A stretch of 48,109 nucleotides of DNA from an uncultured Oscillospiraceae bacterium (GCA_949841355.1 CATKZP010000021.1:1-48109), one strand, 5' to 3'. Numbered from the stretch's first letter, positions 39,554 to 48,034 are shown. The notes: generated from the letters alone by a model not told the origin. Translations and numbers: made by a program.

Positions 39554-41161
39554 TTACACGATCCCGAAGAAGGACAGAGCCAGCGCCGCGACCAGGGTAA
39601 TGATGATCAGCTTCAGATACTTTCCACCCTTGGAGAAGTAGCGATAAGTACCCAGCAGCAGCAGGAATGGGATCAGTCCGGGCATGATGCCGTCCAGCAT
39701 GCTCTGGATGACATAGGTTTTGTCGATGGCGTCGGTGGCGATCTCCAGGACCACGTTGAGCTTGCAGTAGCTGGAACCCATGCAGCCCAGCATGAACATG
39801 CCCAGCACGCCGCCGCCGGTCATCAGCTTCTTCATCCAACCGCCCTTGAGCAGAGCCATGATGGAGCGGCGGCCCATTTTATAGCCCAGGTCGAAGGAGA
39901 ACACACTGGCGATGCAGGAGCCAAGGCGAATCAGGGGCTCCATCAGCAGTCCGGCCACCACGGACCCGCCCAGCGCGAAGGGCAGGAACACCGTGCGGAT
40001 GACCGGAGCCAGGGTAGTCCACAGGATGCTGTCGCCAAAACCGGCAAAGGGACCCATGAGGGAGGATTTCAGGGTAATCACGTCCTCCCCTGTGATGTCC
40101 TCCTCACCCAGGGCGATCTGCTCCTCCATGGCCAGAGCCGCGCCCATGATGCAGTTGCCCAAAGACATCTCGGAGATATAGGGCAGCAGGTGGCGCTGAA
40201 GGGCCGCGGACAGCTCCTCGTCGTTGTTTTTGTAGAGCTTGCGCAGCACAGGAGTCATGGCGTGGCCCACGCCGGTGCCATACATGGCCTCAAGGCTGTT
40301 GCCGAAGCGGTGGAACAGAATGACGCGCCAGGCGGTCCTGTGGCAGTCGGATTTCGTCACCGTGCCGTCATAGCCCTGCCCCTTGCCAAAGAGCTCGGAG
40401 AAATCGAATGATTCCTCCCCCTCCGTCTTGGGGAAGGCCAGTTGGACGTAAATGATGCCCAGGATCAGGCCGAACATGGTGGCCACCAGCATGGGCATGC
40501 CGGACAGCTTCATCACGAAAAAGCCGGCAATGAAAAACGGAAACAGATGCTTTCTGCCGATGAACGTGGCGCACAGCACCAAGCCGAAGCCGGGAAGCAC
40601 GCCGCCAACCACTGACAGCGCGTTCATGATCCACGTGGGGATGACATCCATGATGGCCGCGGTTCCGGTGCTGACGCCGATCATGATGGCGGTGACGATG
40701 GGGACGCGAATGATAAACTGCACCGCCCAGGGACCCAGAGTATTACAGAAGGTGATGCCCTTGAAATTCAGCTTCTCGGCATAGACCAGGGCCTTCCGGT
40801 TCCACACACCGTTGACCATCCGGCGCAGGTTATCCATAAAGGTGCCCAGAATGCCGAAAGGGACCGCTAGAAGCACGGCGGTCTCCGGGTCGAGCCCGGA
40901 GCTGAGCGCGATGGGAATGGCGACGCAAGCGGCCAAGGAATCGTCGGCGGGCATATTCGCGCCCACTGCCGCCACCGAGATATACATGATATTGATGCTG
41001 GCCCCCAAAATCGTGCCGGTCACCACGTCCCCATAGATCAGACCAAAGAGCACGCCGATAAACGTGGGATTCATCAGCGCGCGACCCAGGTTACCCAGGT
41101 CCAGGTTGCAAAGCCAGTAGTATACCGCAACCAGAATACAAATGCCTATGGACAGCTGCAT
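39554..41161 (-). CDS. PTS mannose-family EIIC-EIID fusion
   Basis: A 535-residue membrane permease in which the two normally separate subunits are joined. Residues 1-250 are EIIC (GVLFGLIYGDVVTGTILGAS, AAVGANMPADDSLAACVA) with eight or so hydrophobic segments; a charged linker (about 245-280, KTEGEESFDFSELFGKG) leads to EIID (about 280-535) with FHRFGNSLEAMYGTG, MGPFAGFGDSILWTTLAP and a hydrophobic end. The reading frame is uninterrupted through the linker, so it is a real fusion. It moves the sugar across the membrane while EIIB phosphorylates it. The ATG at 41161 follows GGGGAGGA. EIIB lies just upstream. Confidence 0.92.
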   Translation of the reverse strand: MQLSIGICILVAVYYWLCNLDLGNLGRALMNPTFIGVLFGLIYGDVVTGTILGASINIMYISVAAVGANMPADDSLAACVAIPIALSSGLDPETAVLLAVPFGILGTFMDNLRRMVNGVWNRKALVYAEKLNFKGITFCNTLGPWAVQFIIRVPIVTAIMIGVSTGTAAIMDVIPTWIMNALSVVGGVLPGFGLVLCATFIGRKHLFPFFIAGFFVMKLSGMPMLVATMFGLILGIIYVQLAFPKTEGEESFDFSELFGKGQGYDGTVTKSDCHRTAWRVILFHRFGNSLEAMYGTGVGHAMTPVLRKLYKNNDEELSAALQRHLLPYISEMSLGNCIMGAALAMEEQIALGEEDITGEDVITLKSSLMGPFAGFGDSILWTTLAPVIRTVFLPFALGGSVVAGLLMEPLIRLGSCIASVFSFDLGYKMGRRSIMALLKGGWMKKLMTGGGVLGMFMLGCMGSSYCKLNVVLEIATDAIDKTYVIQSMLDGIMPGLIPFLLLLGTYRYFSKGGKYLKLIIITLVAALALSFFGIV

Positions 41162-41222
41162 GTGTTTTTCCTCCCCTTATTCTTTTTTGTTACATACATG
41201 GAGGTACAAGGGTATGCCCCGC

Positions 41223-41717
41223 TCAGCCGCGCAGCTTACGAACCACGGCATCCAGCGCAACTAGGCGGTCTTCCGGCGTGGGATGGAAATAGACGTTCAC
41301 ACCCGCGGCTTTCAGGCCGATGAGCGCGTCCAGCTCCCCGTCGCTCAGATGCACGGTGTTATTGGCCTGCTTACGGCCCGGCGCCTTGGGCACCTGGCCA
41401 ATGTTGATGGATTGGTACGAAATCCCTGAATCATAGGCGCGCTTTGCCGTATCCACGTTTTGAAACAGCAGAATGGTGTTGGCCGTGCCATATCCATCCT
41501 CATTCCACTTCTGAAGCGCCTGCTCCTCATTGTAAACCACTACCTTCACCCCTTGCGGCGCCGCCATATACAGCAGCTCTGTCAGAAAATCATCCGCGGC
41601 GGTCTTGTTATCCACCACCACGATCTGTTTTGCCGCCAGCACCTTGGTCCAGCGGGTGGCCACCTGGCCGTGCACAAGTCTGGCATCCACCCTGGTCATA
41701 ACGACATTGCCCATCAT
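41223..41717 (-). CDS. PTS mannose-family EIIB
   Basis: A 164-residue cytoplasmic EIIB. Phospho-His 16 is in VDARLVHGQVATRW, the near-invariant start of the family; IVVVDNKTAADDFLTELLYMAAP and QSINIGQVPKAPGR also fit. It is the first gene of the minus-strand PTS operon, 61 bp before the EIIC-EIID fusion. Start: two adjacent ATGs at 41717 and 41714 follow AAAGGAGGA; the first gives 4-5 bp spacing, the second 8 bp, so the true start may be the second. The longer open frame upstream overlaps the leader. Expressed from the promoter at 41847-41875. Confidence 0.92.
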   Translation of the reverse strand: MMGNVVMTRVDARLVHGQVATRWTKVLAAKQIVVVDNKTAADDFLTELLYMAAPQGVKVVVYNEEQALQKWNEDGYGTANTILLFQNVDTAKRAYDSGISYQSINIGQVPKAPGRKQANNTVHLSDGELDALIGLKAAGVNVYFHPTPEDRLVALDAVVRKLRG

Positions 41718-41846
41718 TTGTCCTCCTTTCTCTCGAAGTGGCGGCGTCTTTGCGGGAAATACCGCCGCCCTATGGACCGGCGCAGGGTGTGCCCTTCCCA
41801 CCGCACCGGCTGCCATATGTAGTATGTGGCGCTTTTGCTAAAACTA

Positions 41847-41875
41847 ACGATACAATATTGCATTTAATTTGTCAA
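41847..41875 (-). promoter_or_regulatory. Promoter of the PTS operon
   Basis: Minus strand TTGACA (41875-41870), 17-bp spacer, TATCGT (41852-41847). The motif ATACAATAT at 41850-41858 overlaps its -10 and spacer. The leader is about 120 nt. The whole 294-bp gap 41718-42011 is AT-rich between 41830 and 41990 and holds only these two divergent promoters. Confidence 0.72.
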
Positions 41876-41906
41876 CATATTTTTTCAAATAATATCAAAA
41901 TATGTC

Positions 41907-41937
41907 TTGACGTTAAGTTTCAAAAAAGATACAATAT
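41907..41937 (+). promoter_or_regulatory. Promoter of the divergent SDR/dehydrogenase operon
   Basis: TTGACG (41907-41912), 17-bp spacer, TACAAT (41930-41935). The ATACAATAT motif (41929-41937) covers the -10 exactly, a position suited to repression. Confidence 0.72.
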
Positions 41938-42011
41938 CCTCGATACATGGAGCGTATGATTTTTGGCAACACACAATCGGCGGCTTTTGATTTCAAAAGG
42001 AGTGAATGCTT

Positions 42012-42785
42012 ATGGATTTAGGACTCTGCGGAAAAACAGTGATCGTAACAGGGGGTTCCAAGGGAATTGGCGCTGGAATATGCGAGGTTTTTGCCAAAGA
42101 AGGAGCAAATCTGGTGGTCAATTACCACAGCGATCCCAGGAGCGCGGATGAGCTCATCTCCCGGCTGTCCGGCAGCTATGGCTGCAAAGCGGCCGCAGTG
42201 AAGGGGGACGTGGGCTGTGAGGCGGATGTGCTTCGCATCTTCGACACAGCGCTGAATGCCTTTGGTCATGTGGATATTTTGGTAAACAACGCAGGGCGGG
42301 GATACTCCATCGACTTTCGGGAGACCACGCTGGAACAGTGGAACCAGGCCCTGAACGACAATCTGACGGGGCAGTTTCTCATGTCACGGGAATTCGCCCG
42401 ACGGGTCGTCCCCACCGGACGCCGGGGCTGGATCGTCAACATTCTCTCCAAGGCGTCCATGACCTCCACCACCAAGGGCCGGGTCTGCTACGTCGCCAAC
42501 AAGGCGGGCGAGGTGGGCCTAACCCATTCCATGGCGGTGGATCTGACCGGGCACGGAATCCACGTCAACGGCGTGATGCCTGGCTTTGTCCTGGCCAACA
42601 CTCTGCTGAGCCAGCGGGAACACAACCCGGAGGAATTTGCCCGCCGGGTGGAACGAGTCCCCATCAAGCGGGTGGGAGAGCCGTGGGAGATCGGCAACAT
42701 GGTCGCCTTTCTGGCCAGCGAGCAGTGCCAGCTGGCTGTGGGCACCGTCGTCGATATGACCGGCGGCCTGCTGCTGGGGTTTTGA
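42012..42785 (+). CDS. Short-chain dehydrogenase/reductase, second
   Basis: A 257-residue classical SDR: NAD site TGGSKGIGAG, ILVNNAGRG, catalytic Ser in NILSKASMT and Tyr-Lys in CYVANKAGEVG, C-terminal GTVVDMTGGLLLG. It is the first gene of the plus-strand operon and divergent from the PTS operon, with an ATACAATAT motif over its -10. The ATG at 42012 is 9 bp after AGGAG; an ATG two codons earlier (42006) is only 3 bp from it and less likely. Role inferred: redox step on the PTS-imported sugar or its phosphate. Similar active-site context to the SDR at 37422. Confidence 0.88.
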   Translation: MDLGLCGKTVIVTGGSKGIGAGICEVFAKEGANLVVNYHSDPRSADELISRLSGSYGCKAAAVKGDVGCEADVLRIFDTALNAFGHVDILVNNAGRGYSIDFRETTLEQWNQALNDNLTGQFLMSREFARRVVPTGRRGWIVNILSKASMTSTTKGRVCYVANKAGEVGLTHSMAVDLTGHGIHVNGVMPGFVLANTLLSQREHNPEEFARRVERVPIKRVGEPWEIGNMVAFLASEQCQLAVGTVVDMTGGLLLGF

Positions 42786-42824
42786 CAGGGGCCTTTCACA
42801 TTGTGATCGAAAGCAATCAGAAAG

Positions 42825-42880
42825 GGGGAGCAGCCCGCGCCATCAGGCGCTGCATCCTGGGCGATATCGTCCCGCTCCCC
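42825..42880 (+). other. Intercistronic mRNA hairpin
   Basis: In the 121-bp gap between the SDR and the alcohol dehydrogenase genes, GGGGAGC (42825-42831) pairs with GCTCCCC (42874-42880), and inside it GCGCC-ATCA-GGCGC forms a second stem (42837-42850). There is no T-run, so it may be a processing or stabilising structure rather than a terminator. No promoter was seen in this gap. Confidence 0.45.
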
Positions 42881-42906
42881 TAAAACAGACGAAAGGAGAG
42901 ACCATT

Positions 42907-44079
42907 ATGAATAATTTCAACTTTTGCAGCCCCACCAGGTTCTTATTCGGCCGGGGTGAAGAGACCCGGGTTGGGGAATACGCCGCATCCTTCGGTGCGA
43001 AAAAGGTTCTGGTGCTCCACTACGGCACCGGCCTGGATTTTGAAAACCAGCTGATGGACCGCGTGTTTGCCTCACTGCGGGACGCCGGCCTCACCTGGAC
43101 GGACTTCACCGGCATCAAGCCCAACCCCACCGTAGAGCGGGCGGAGGAGGGCGCTGCCCTGGTCCGGGAGCAGCACATCGACTTCCTGCTCCCCGTGGGC
43201 GGCGGCAGCGTCATCGACACCGCCAAGTACATCGCCGTGGCCGCCCTGCATGAGGGCAGTGTCTGGGAGGACTTTTTCCTGAAAAAGGCTCCAGTCAGAG
43301 CCGCCCTCCCTGTGGGCGCCGTCAACACCCTGCCCGGGACCGGCAGCGAGGGCTCCATGAGCGCGGTCATCACCAACGGCGTGCTCAAGCGCTCTCTGAA
43401 CGACGACAAGATCCGCCCGGTCTTTGCCGTGATGAACCCGGAGCTGTCCTTTACCCTGCCCCCCTTCCAGACCGCCAGCGGCGCGGTGGACATCATGGCC
43501 CACGTGCACGAGCGGTACTTCACCCGGGGCGAGGACAACTACCTCACCGACAACCTGGGGGAGGCTGTGTTCCGCACCGTCATCAAATACCTTCCCATCG
43601 CCCTTCGGGAACCGGACAATTACAACGCCCGGGCTCACCTGCTGTGGGCCAGCGTTCTGGCGCACAACGACATCTGCGGAGTTGGCCGTGTGGTGGACGG
43701 CGCCGTCCACGGCATCCAGTCGGAGATCGGCGGCATGTATGACTCCGCTCATGGCGCGGGCGTGGCCTGCGTCACCCCCGGTTGGATGAAATACGTCTAC
43801 AAGGAGGACCCCCGCCGCTTTATCCGCTATTTCACCCAGGTCTGGGGAATGGAAAACGACCCCTATGACCCCGACGGCATGATTCTGGCCGGCATCGAGC
43901 GACAGAAGGATTTTTACCGCTCAGTGGGCATACCCGTCCACTACGCCCAGCTGGGCGTGAAAAAGGAGGACATCCCCACCCTGGCCTCCACCGTCCGCCG
44001 CGGTCCCGACGGGCTGGCCGGTAATTTCAAAAAGCTGACCACTCAAGACATCATCAACATTTACGCGCTGTTTGAATAA
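42907..44079 (+). CDS. Iron-containing alcohol dehydrogenase
   Basis: A 390-residue NAD(P)-dependent alcohol/aldehyde dehydrogenase of the group III family, close in layout to YqhD and butanol dehydrogenases. The nucleotide loop is LPVGGGSVIDTAKYIA (about 96-111); metal ligands are the Asp and His in SGAVDIMAHVHERYF and the two His in AVHGIQSEIGGMYDSAHGAG. It probably reduces an aldehyde released by the aldolase or oxidises the sugar alcohol substrate. The ATG at 42907 follows AAAGGAGAG. It is 121 bp after the SDR gene and 49 bp before the second aldolase, which has its own promoter. No signs of damage. Confidence 0.92.
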   Translation: MNNFNFCSPTRFLFGRGEETRVGEYAASFGAKKVLVLHYGTGLDFENQLMDRVFASLRDAGLTWTDFTGIKPNPTVERAEEGAALVREQHIDFLLPVGGGSVIDTAKYIAVAALHEGSVWEDFFLKKAPVRAALPVGAVNTLPGTGSEGSMSAVITNGVLKRSLNDDKIRPVFAVMNPELSFTLPPFQTASGAVDIMAHVHERYFTRGEDNYLTDNLGEAVFRTVIKYLPIALREPDNYNARAHLLWASVLAHNDICGVGRVVDGAVHGIQSEIGGMYDSAHGAGVACVTPGWMKYVYKEDPRRFIRYFTQVWGMENDPYDPDGMILAGIERQKDFYRSVGIPVHYAQLGVKKEDIPTLASTVRRGPDGLAGNFKKLTTQDIINIYALFE

Positions 44080-44083
44080 CCAT

Positions 44084-44112
44084 TTGCATTTCAATTAATC
44101 ATCCGTTATAAT
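44084..44112 (+). promoter_or_regulatory. Promoter of the second aldolase gene
   Basis: TTGCAT (44084-44089), 17-bp spacer, TATAAT (44107-44112). The ribosome site AAGGAGGA begins 2-3 bases later, so the leader would be very short. Confidence 0.6.
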
Positions 44113-44128
44113 ATAAGGAGGAAATCAC

Positions 44129-44986
44129 ATGCCGCTGGTCACACTGAAAGAAATTCTCGCCCCCGCTAAAGAGCACAATTACGCCGTCGCCGCCTTTGAC
44201 ACCATGGACTTCACCCTCACCGAAGGCATCATCCAGGCCGCCGAACAGACCGGCAAGCCCGTCATCCTTATGCTGCCCGGCTTCATTTTTGACCGTCCCG
44301 ACGCCCAGTCCATGCTGGACTTCAATCTGAACCGCATCGCCAAGTCCCCGGTGCCCATTTGCTATCACCTGGACCACGGGAAGGCCGATGAGTGCGTCAA
44401 GGCCATCCACGCCGGGTGCTCCTCGGTGATGTACGACGGTTCCAGCCTCCCCATGGAGGAAAACATCGCCGTCACTAAGGAAATTGTGAAGGTGGCCCAT
44501 ACCTGCGGGGTCAGCGTGGAGGCTGAGATTGGCCACGTGGCCGCCCCCGAGGGCAGCGTGGAAGGCAGCGTGGCCGACGCCTCCAAGTTCACTCGGCCGG
44601 AGGACGCGGCCTATTTCGTGGAGCAGACCGGCATAGACGCCCTGGCCATCGCCTTCGGTACCGTCCACGGCGTGTATAAGGGAACGCCCCATCTGGACCT
44701 GGAGCGTCTGGCGCAGATCAAGCGTCTGGTGGACGTGCCCCTGGTTATGCACGGCGGCAGCGGCCTGCCCGAGCAGGATTTCCGCAGCGCAGTGAAATAC
44801 GGCATCAACAAAATCAACTTCTTCACCGGCATGTCCTTGGCCACCATCGCCGCCATGCGCAGGCTCATTGAGGAGACTGACGGCCGCGTGCGGTACATCA
44901 AGCTCTACGACGCCGCGCTGCAAACCGTTATCCAGTGCGCCAAGGAGCAGATGGAGATTTTCGGAACCCAGTCGATCTATTCCTGA
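44129..44986 (+). CDS. Class II (zinc) aldolase, second paralogue
   Basis: A 285-residue aldolase of the fructose/tagatose-bisphosphate family. Zinc and catalytic residues are in CYHLDHGK (Asp 82, His 83), EAEIGHVAAPEG, AFGTVHGVYKG and VMHGGSGLPEQD. It has the same overall plan as the aldolase at 38639 but differs clearly in sequence, so the two are old paralogues rather than a recent duplication; different stereochemistry or chain length of substrate is possible. The ATG at 44129 follows AAGGAGGA. It lies upstream of the second GntR gene, separated by 46 bp that include a GGCCGGC/GCCGGCC hairpin. Confidence 0.9.
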   Translation: MPLVTLKEILAPAKEHNYAVAAFDTMDFTLTEGIIQAAEQTGKPVILMLPGFIFDRPDAQSMLDFNLNRIAKSPVPICYHLDHGKADECVKAIHAGCSSVMYDGSSLPMEENIAVTKEIVKVAHTCGVSVEAEIGHVAAPEGSVEGSVADASKFTRPEDAAYFVEQTGIDALAIAFGTVHGVYKGTPHLDLERLAQIKRLVDVPLVMHGGSGLPEQDFRSAVKYGINKINFFTGMSLATIAAMRRLIEETDGRVRYIKLYDAALQTVIQCAKEQMEIFGTQSIYS

Positions 44987-45032
44987 GTCAAAACGGCCGG
45001 CCTGCCGGCCCGCATGTGGGAGGGGACGCTCT

Positions 45033-45761
45033 TTGCGACAGACAGCGGCGTCGGGCTCGAGATACACGGAGGCTGTCTCGGCCCTGGAAAAAATGATTGA
45101 AACCGGCGCGTTTCCCTACGGGGAGCGGCTTCCCAACGAGAAATGGCTGTGTGAAAAGCTCTGTGTCAGCCGCCCCACGCTGCGCAAGGCAATGGACGAG
45201 ATCATCGCCGCCGGTCTGGCCGAGCGCCGCCCCAACAAGGGAATCTATGTGACCTACTCCAAATTCGGCGGCAATTTCGACCGGCCCTACAGCGTTTATC
45301 AGGAGCTGCTCCGGGCCGGCATCCGCCCCTCCTCTAAGATCCTGTCCTTCGCCCGCACCGAGGCGGACAGCGCCCTCAGCGAGATCATGAGCTGTCCGGT
45401 GGGCGAACCGCTCCTGGAGTTCTTTCGGGTGCGGTATGCCGATGAGCGTCCCTTTAACATCAACCACATCCGCCTGATCGAGCGCTTTTTCCCCCAGTTC
45501 AACCCTTGGCTCCTGACGGAGCGCTCCCTCCATGAGATCATGAAAACCGACTACAAGCTGGACATCGCCCAATCTGTGCAGTATGTCAGCGCGGCCCTGG
45601 CCACCAAGGAGCAGGCCAAGCATCTGGAGGTACCCATACGCACGCCGCTGCTCACCACCTCCAGCATCGTAACCGCAGAGGACGGCTGCGTCATTTCCCA
45701 CCAGCTTTCCTGGATCAATACCGATGTGGTCCCCTACTCCTATAAATGCGTCTGGCGGTAA
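45033..45761 (+). CDS. GntR-family (HutC/UTRA type) regulator, second
   Basis: A 242-residue regulator. The winged helix (about 5-72) reads YTEAVSALEKMIETGAFPYG, LPNEKWLCEKLCVSRPTLRKAMDEI and NKGIYVTY; the UTRA domain (about 85-240) includes LLEFFRVRYADERPFNINHI. The start is a TTG at 45033, chosen because GGGAGGGG lies 8 bp upstream; no in-frame ATG lies between that site and the DNA-binding domain. An extended frame further upstream overlaps the aldolase gene and has no ribosome site. Along with the first GntR gene it is one of two candidates to bind the ATACAATAT motif. A perfect terminator follows. Confidence 0.87.
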   Translation: MRQTAASGSRYTEAVSALEKMIETGAFPYGERLPNEKWLCEKLCVSRPTLRKAMDEIIAAGLAERRPNKGIYVTYSKFGGNFDRPYSVYQELLRAGIRPSSKILSFARTEADSALSEIMSCPVGEPLLEFFRVRYADERPFNINHIRLIERFFPQFNPWLLTERSLHEIMKTDYKLDIAQSVQYVSAALATKEQAKHLEVPIRTPLLTTSSIVTAEDGCVISHQLSWINTDVVPYSYKCVWR

Positions 45762-45764
45762 CAG

Positions 45765-45801
45765 CAAGGACGCGCTGCGGACAATCCGCAGCGCGTCCTT
45801 G
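45765..45801. terminator. Intrinsic terminator between converging genes
   Basis: A 17-bp perfect stem (arms 45765-45781 and 45785-45801, CAAGGACGCGCTGCGGA with its complement) with a CAA loop and a plus-strand tail TTTGTT. It serves the second GntR gene and probably the converging dehydrogenase gene. Confidence 0.88.
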
Positions 45802-45810
45802 TTTGTTGGC

Positions 45811-46872
45811 TTATGCCCGCCGGCAGCCGTACAGCATCCCGCCCCGGCCCTCAAACGCGGGGCAGTCCCACACCTGGGGATTATACACTCCCCGCTCCAT
45901 GGTCTCCCCCTCCAAAAAGCGGGAGAACAGCCCATAGAGCATCTCCGACTGATATACCACCCGCTCCACACTCAGGCCCGCCAGATGGGAGGTCATCAAC
46001 AGCCGGTCCTCCGGAATGGAGTACCAGGGCGAATCCGGGCCAATCGGCTCCTGGTCAAACACATCCAGCGCCGCCCGCAGCCGCCCAGCACGCAACTCCT
46101 CCAGCAGTGCGCCGCTGTCCGCCAGCGCCGCCCGGGCCGCGTTGATGAAACAGGCCCCCTCCTTCATCCTGGCAAACTCTTTGGCGCCGATCATGCCTCT
46201 GGTCTCCTCTGTCACTCTAGCCGCCATCACCAGATAGTCGGCGCGGGACAGCACCTCTTCCAGCCCGCACAACTCAACCCCCAGCGCCTTCGCCTCCTCG
46301 GGCGGCGCATATGGGTCATAGGCCGCCATCGTCATCTCAAACCCGGCGGCCCGCTTGGCCACGCCCCGCCCGTTGCGGCCCAGACCCACAATGCCCAGCG
46401 TTTTCCCTGCCAGCTCAGTGGATGCCTCACAAATTCGACGCAGGACAAGATCGTTTTGTCTCGTCCACCCCTCTGTACGGATCACCTGTGCGGAGCGCAT
46501 GGCGGGCTTGGCCATAAGCAGCATGGCCAAAAGCGTAAATTCCGGAACGGACCGCTCGCACCGTCCACCGCTGAACAGCACCGGTATGCCCATCCTCGTG
46601 CAGGCAGCCACGTCGATGTTTTCCTCCGGCCCGTCCCGGACGCTGAGGATGAGCTTCAGATCAGAGCAGGCTTCCAGCACCTGCCGGGTCACTTTTTCGT
46701 AGCCGCAGAAAAAAATATCGTATCCTTGCAGGCAGGCCGCGATCTCCTGCGGGCTCATCCGGCTCGCCGGGTCCAGGTCCAAGCTGAACCCTACCCGGTG
46801 AAATTGTGCCAGTTCCGCCACCCGTTCTCCCCACTTCTGGTCAAATTCCGCCGTGCAAAGCGCCTTCAGCAT
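45811..46872 (-). CDS. D-2-hydroxyacid dehydrogenase, second paralogue
   Basis: A 353-residue NAD-dependent enzyme. The NAD site is GIVGLGRNGRG; catalytic Arg is in MAARVTEETRG, Glu in ALDVFDQEP and His in LMTSHLAGLS. The N-terminal domain has ILSVRDGPEENID in place of the more usual carboxylate loop. It reads toward the second GntR gene and away from the aldo/keto reductase, with an ATACAATAT motif inside its promoter spacer, so it probably belongs to the same regulon as the PTS operon. The ATG at 46872 follows AAAGGGGG. The substrate may be a hydroxy- or keto-acid product of the pathway; not shown. Confidence 0.87.
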   Translation of the reverse strand: MLKALCTAEFDQKWGERVAELAQFHRVGFSLDLDPASRMSPQEIAACLQGYDIFFCGYEKVTRQVLEACSDLKLILSVRDGPEENIDVAACTRMGIPVLFSGGRCERSVPEFTLLAMLLMAKPAMRSAQVIRTEGWTRQNDLVLRRICEASTELAGKTLGIVGLGRNGRGVAKRAAGFEMTMAAYDPYAPPEEAKALGVELCGLEEVLSRADYLVMAARVTEETRGMIGAKEFARMKEGACFINAARAALADSGALLEELRAGRLRAALDVFDQEPIGPDSPWYSIPEDRLLMTSHLAGLSVERVVYQSEMLYGLFSRFLEGETMERGVYNPQVWDCPAFEGRGGMLYGCRRA

Positions 46873-46893
46873 ACAAATTCCCCCTTTCGTTCC

Positions 46894-46922
46894 ATTATAA
46901 AATATTGTATTTATATTGTCAA
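46894..46922 (-). promoter_or_regulatory. Promoter of the second 2-hydroxyacid dehydrogenase with motif in spacer
   Basis: Minus strand TTGACA (46922-46917), 17-bp spacer, TATAAT (46899-46894), a consensus promoter. ATACAATAT (46910-46902) fills the centre of the spacer. The 131-bp gap 46873-47003 is very AT-rich. Confidence 0.78.
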
Positions 46923-46941
46923 TAAAATATTTATAATTATA

Positions 46942-46970
46942 TTGCAATCTTCTGCCCTTTCCGATATAAT
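46942..46970 (+). promoter_or_regulatory. Promoter of the aldo/keto reductase gene
   Basis: TTGCAA (46942-46947), 17-bp spacer, TATAAT (46965-46970). The -35 overlaps ATATTGCAAT, a partial match to the island motif. Confidence 0.75.
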
Positions 46971-47003
46971 AGCAATACACAAAATACGAAAGGGGATTTG
47001 TTT

Positions 47004-47960
47004 ATGCGTTACAAGCAGTTTGGCGGCACCGGCCTCTCCCTCTCTGAGATCTCGGTGGGGACCTGGGCTCTGGGCGGGAAGGACATGGGACCTGTGGATG
47101 AAAAAGATGCCATTGAGGCCATCCACGCCATGATCGACAACGGAGTTAATTTGATCGACACCGCCCCCACCTACGGAAAAGGGGCCTCCGAAGAGATCGT
47201 AGGCACGGCGCTGAAGGGCCGCCGAGACCAGGTGGCCCTTCTGACCAAGTGCGGAATCCGCTGGGACGAAGGGCCCAAGGATTTCAACAAGGGCGCCGTC
47301 CGGGACAGCAGCCGCGCCAGCATCCTCCGGCAGATCGACGATTCTCTCCGCCGCCTCCAAACCGACTACGTGGACTTTTACCTGATTCACTGGCCTGATG
47401 GGAACACTCCGCTGGAAGAGACTGCGGACGTGCTCAAGGAGCTGAAAAAAGCGGGAAAAATCCGCTTTACCGGCGTATCCAACTTTGAACCGGAACAGCT
47501 GGAAGCACTGCACCGCCTGGGCGTGCTGGATGTGGTGCAGTACCCCTATTCCATGGTAAACCGAAGCCGCGAGGCGCTGCTCAAGCAGTATCACGACAGG
47601 GGTGTGGCCACCATGGGCTATGGCTCTCTGGGAGCGGGCATCCTCACCGGCACCATCCGTCAGCTGCCCCATTTTGATCCCCACGATGCCCGCCTAGGCT
47701 TTTACGACTTCTTTGTGGAGCCGAAATTCTCCCAGGTTATGAAGCTCCTGGCCACCCTGGACGCCATTGCCCAAAAGCGGAATGTCCCCGTGGCCCAGGC
47801 CGCCATCAACTGGACCACCCAGTGCGGCATTGTGGATACTTCCCTCACAGGGGTGAGAAACGCAAAAGAGGCCGTGGAAAACACGGCCGCCATGTCCTGG
47901 TCCCTCGACGCGGAGGAGATTGCGCAGATCAACGCCGCCATCCACACGTATCTTGATTGA
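47004..47960 (+). CDS. Aldo/keto reductase
   Basis: A 318-residue NADP-type reductase with the TIM-barrel AKR pattern: Asp and Tyr in LIDTAPTYGKG, Lys in LLTKCG and His in YLIHWPD form the catalytic tetrad; SLTGVRNAKEAVEN near the end binds the cofactor. It may interconvert aldoses or ketoses and their alcohols in the same pathway. The ATG at 47004 is 7 bp after AGGGGA; a TTG two codons earlier is too close to it. It is a single gene with consensus promoter and terminator, divergent from the second dehydrogenase. Sequence shows no damage. Confidence 0.92.
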   Translation: MRYKQFGGTGLSLSEISVGTWALGGKDMGPVDEKDAIEAIHAMIDNGVNLIDTAPTYGKGASEEIVGTALKGRRDQVALLTKCGIRWDEGPKDFNKGAVRDSSRASILRQIDDSLRRLQTDYVDFYLIHWPDGNTPLEETADVLKELKKAGKIRFTGVSNFEPEQLEALHRLGVLDVVQYPYSMVNRSREALLKQYHDRGVATMGYGSLGAGILTGTIRQLPHFDPHDARLGFYDFFVEPKFSQVMKLLATLDAIAQKRNVPVAQAAINWTTQCGIVDTSLTGVRNAKEAVENTAAMSWSLDAEEIAQINAAIHTYLD

Positions 47961-47993
47961 GCGCGGGACAGCCAAACGCGCGTGTAAAAAACC

Positions 47994-48034
47994 CATCGGG
48001 CCTCCGGGACAATCCCGGAGGCCCGATGCAAATT
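47994..48034. terminator. Bidirectional intrinsic terminator
   Basis: A 16-bp perfect stem (arms 47994-48009 and 48013-48028, CATCGGGCCTCCGGGA with its complement), CAA loop; plus-strand tail CAAATTTTTG, minus-strand tail GGTTTTTT. It ends the aldo/keto reductase gene and the converging SDR gene. Confidence 0.9.

Noticed and set aside
41718..42011. Small gene in the 294-bp gap between the divergent PTS and SDR operons
   Set aside because: Short frames here lack ribosome sites and overlap both promoters.
38639..44986. Recent duplication producing the paired aldolases, SDRs, GntR regulators and dehydrogenases
   Set aside because: The paired proteins share family motifs but differ strongly elsewhere and no long DNA repeat is visible, so the pairs are old paralogues.
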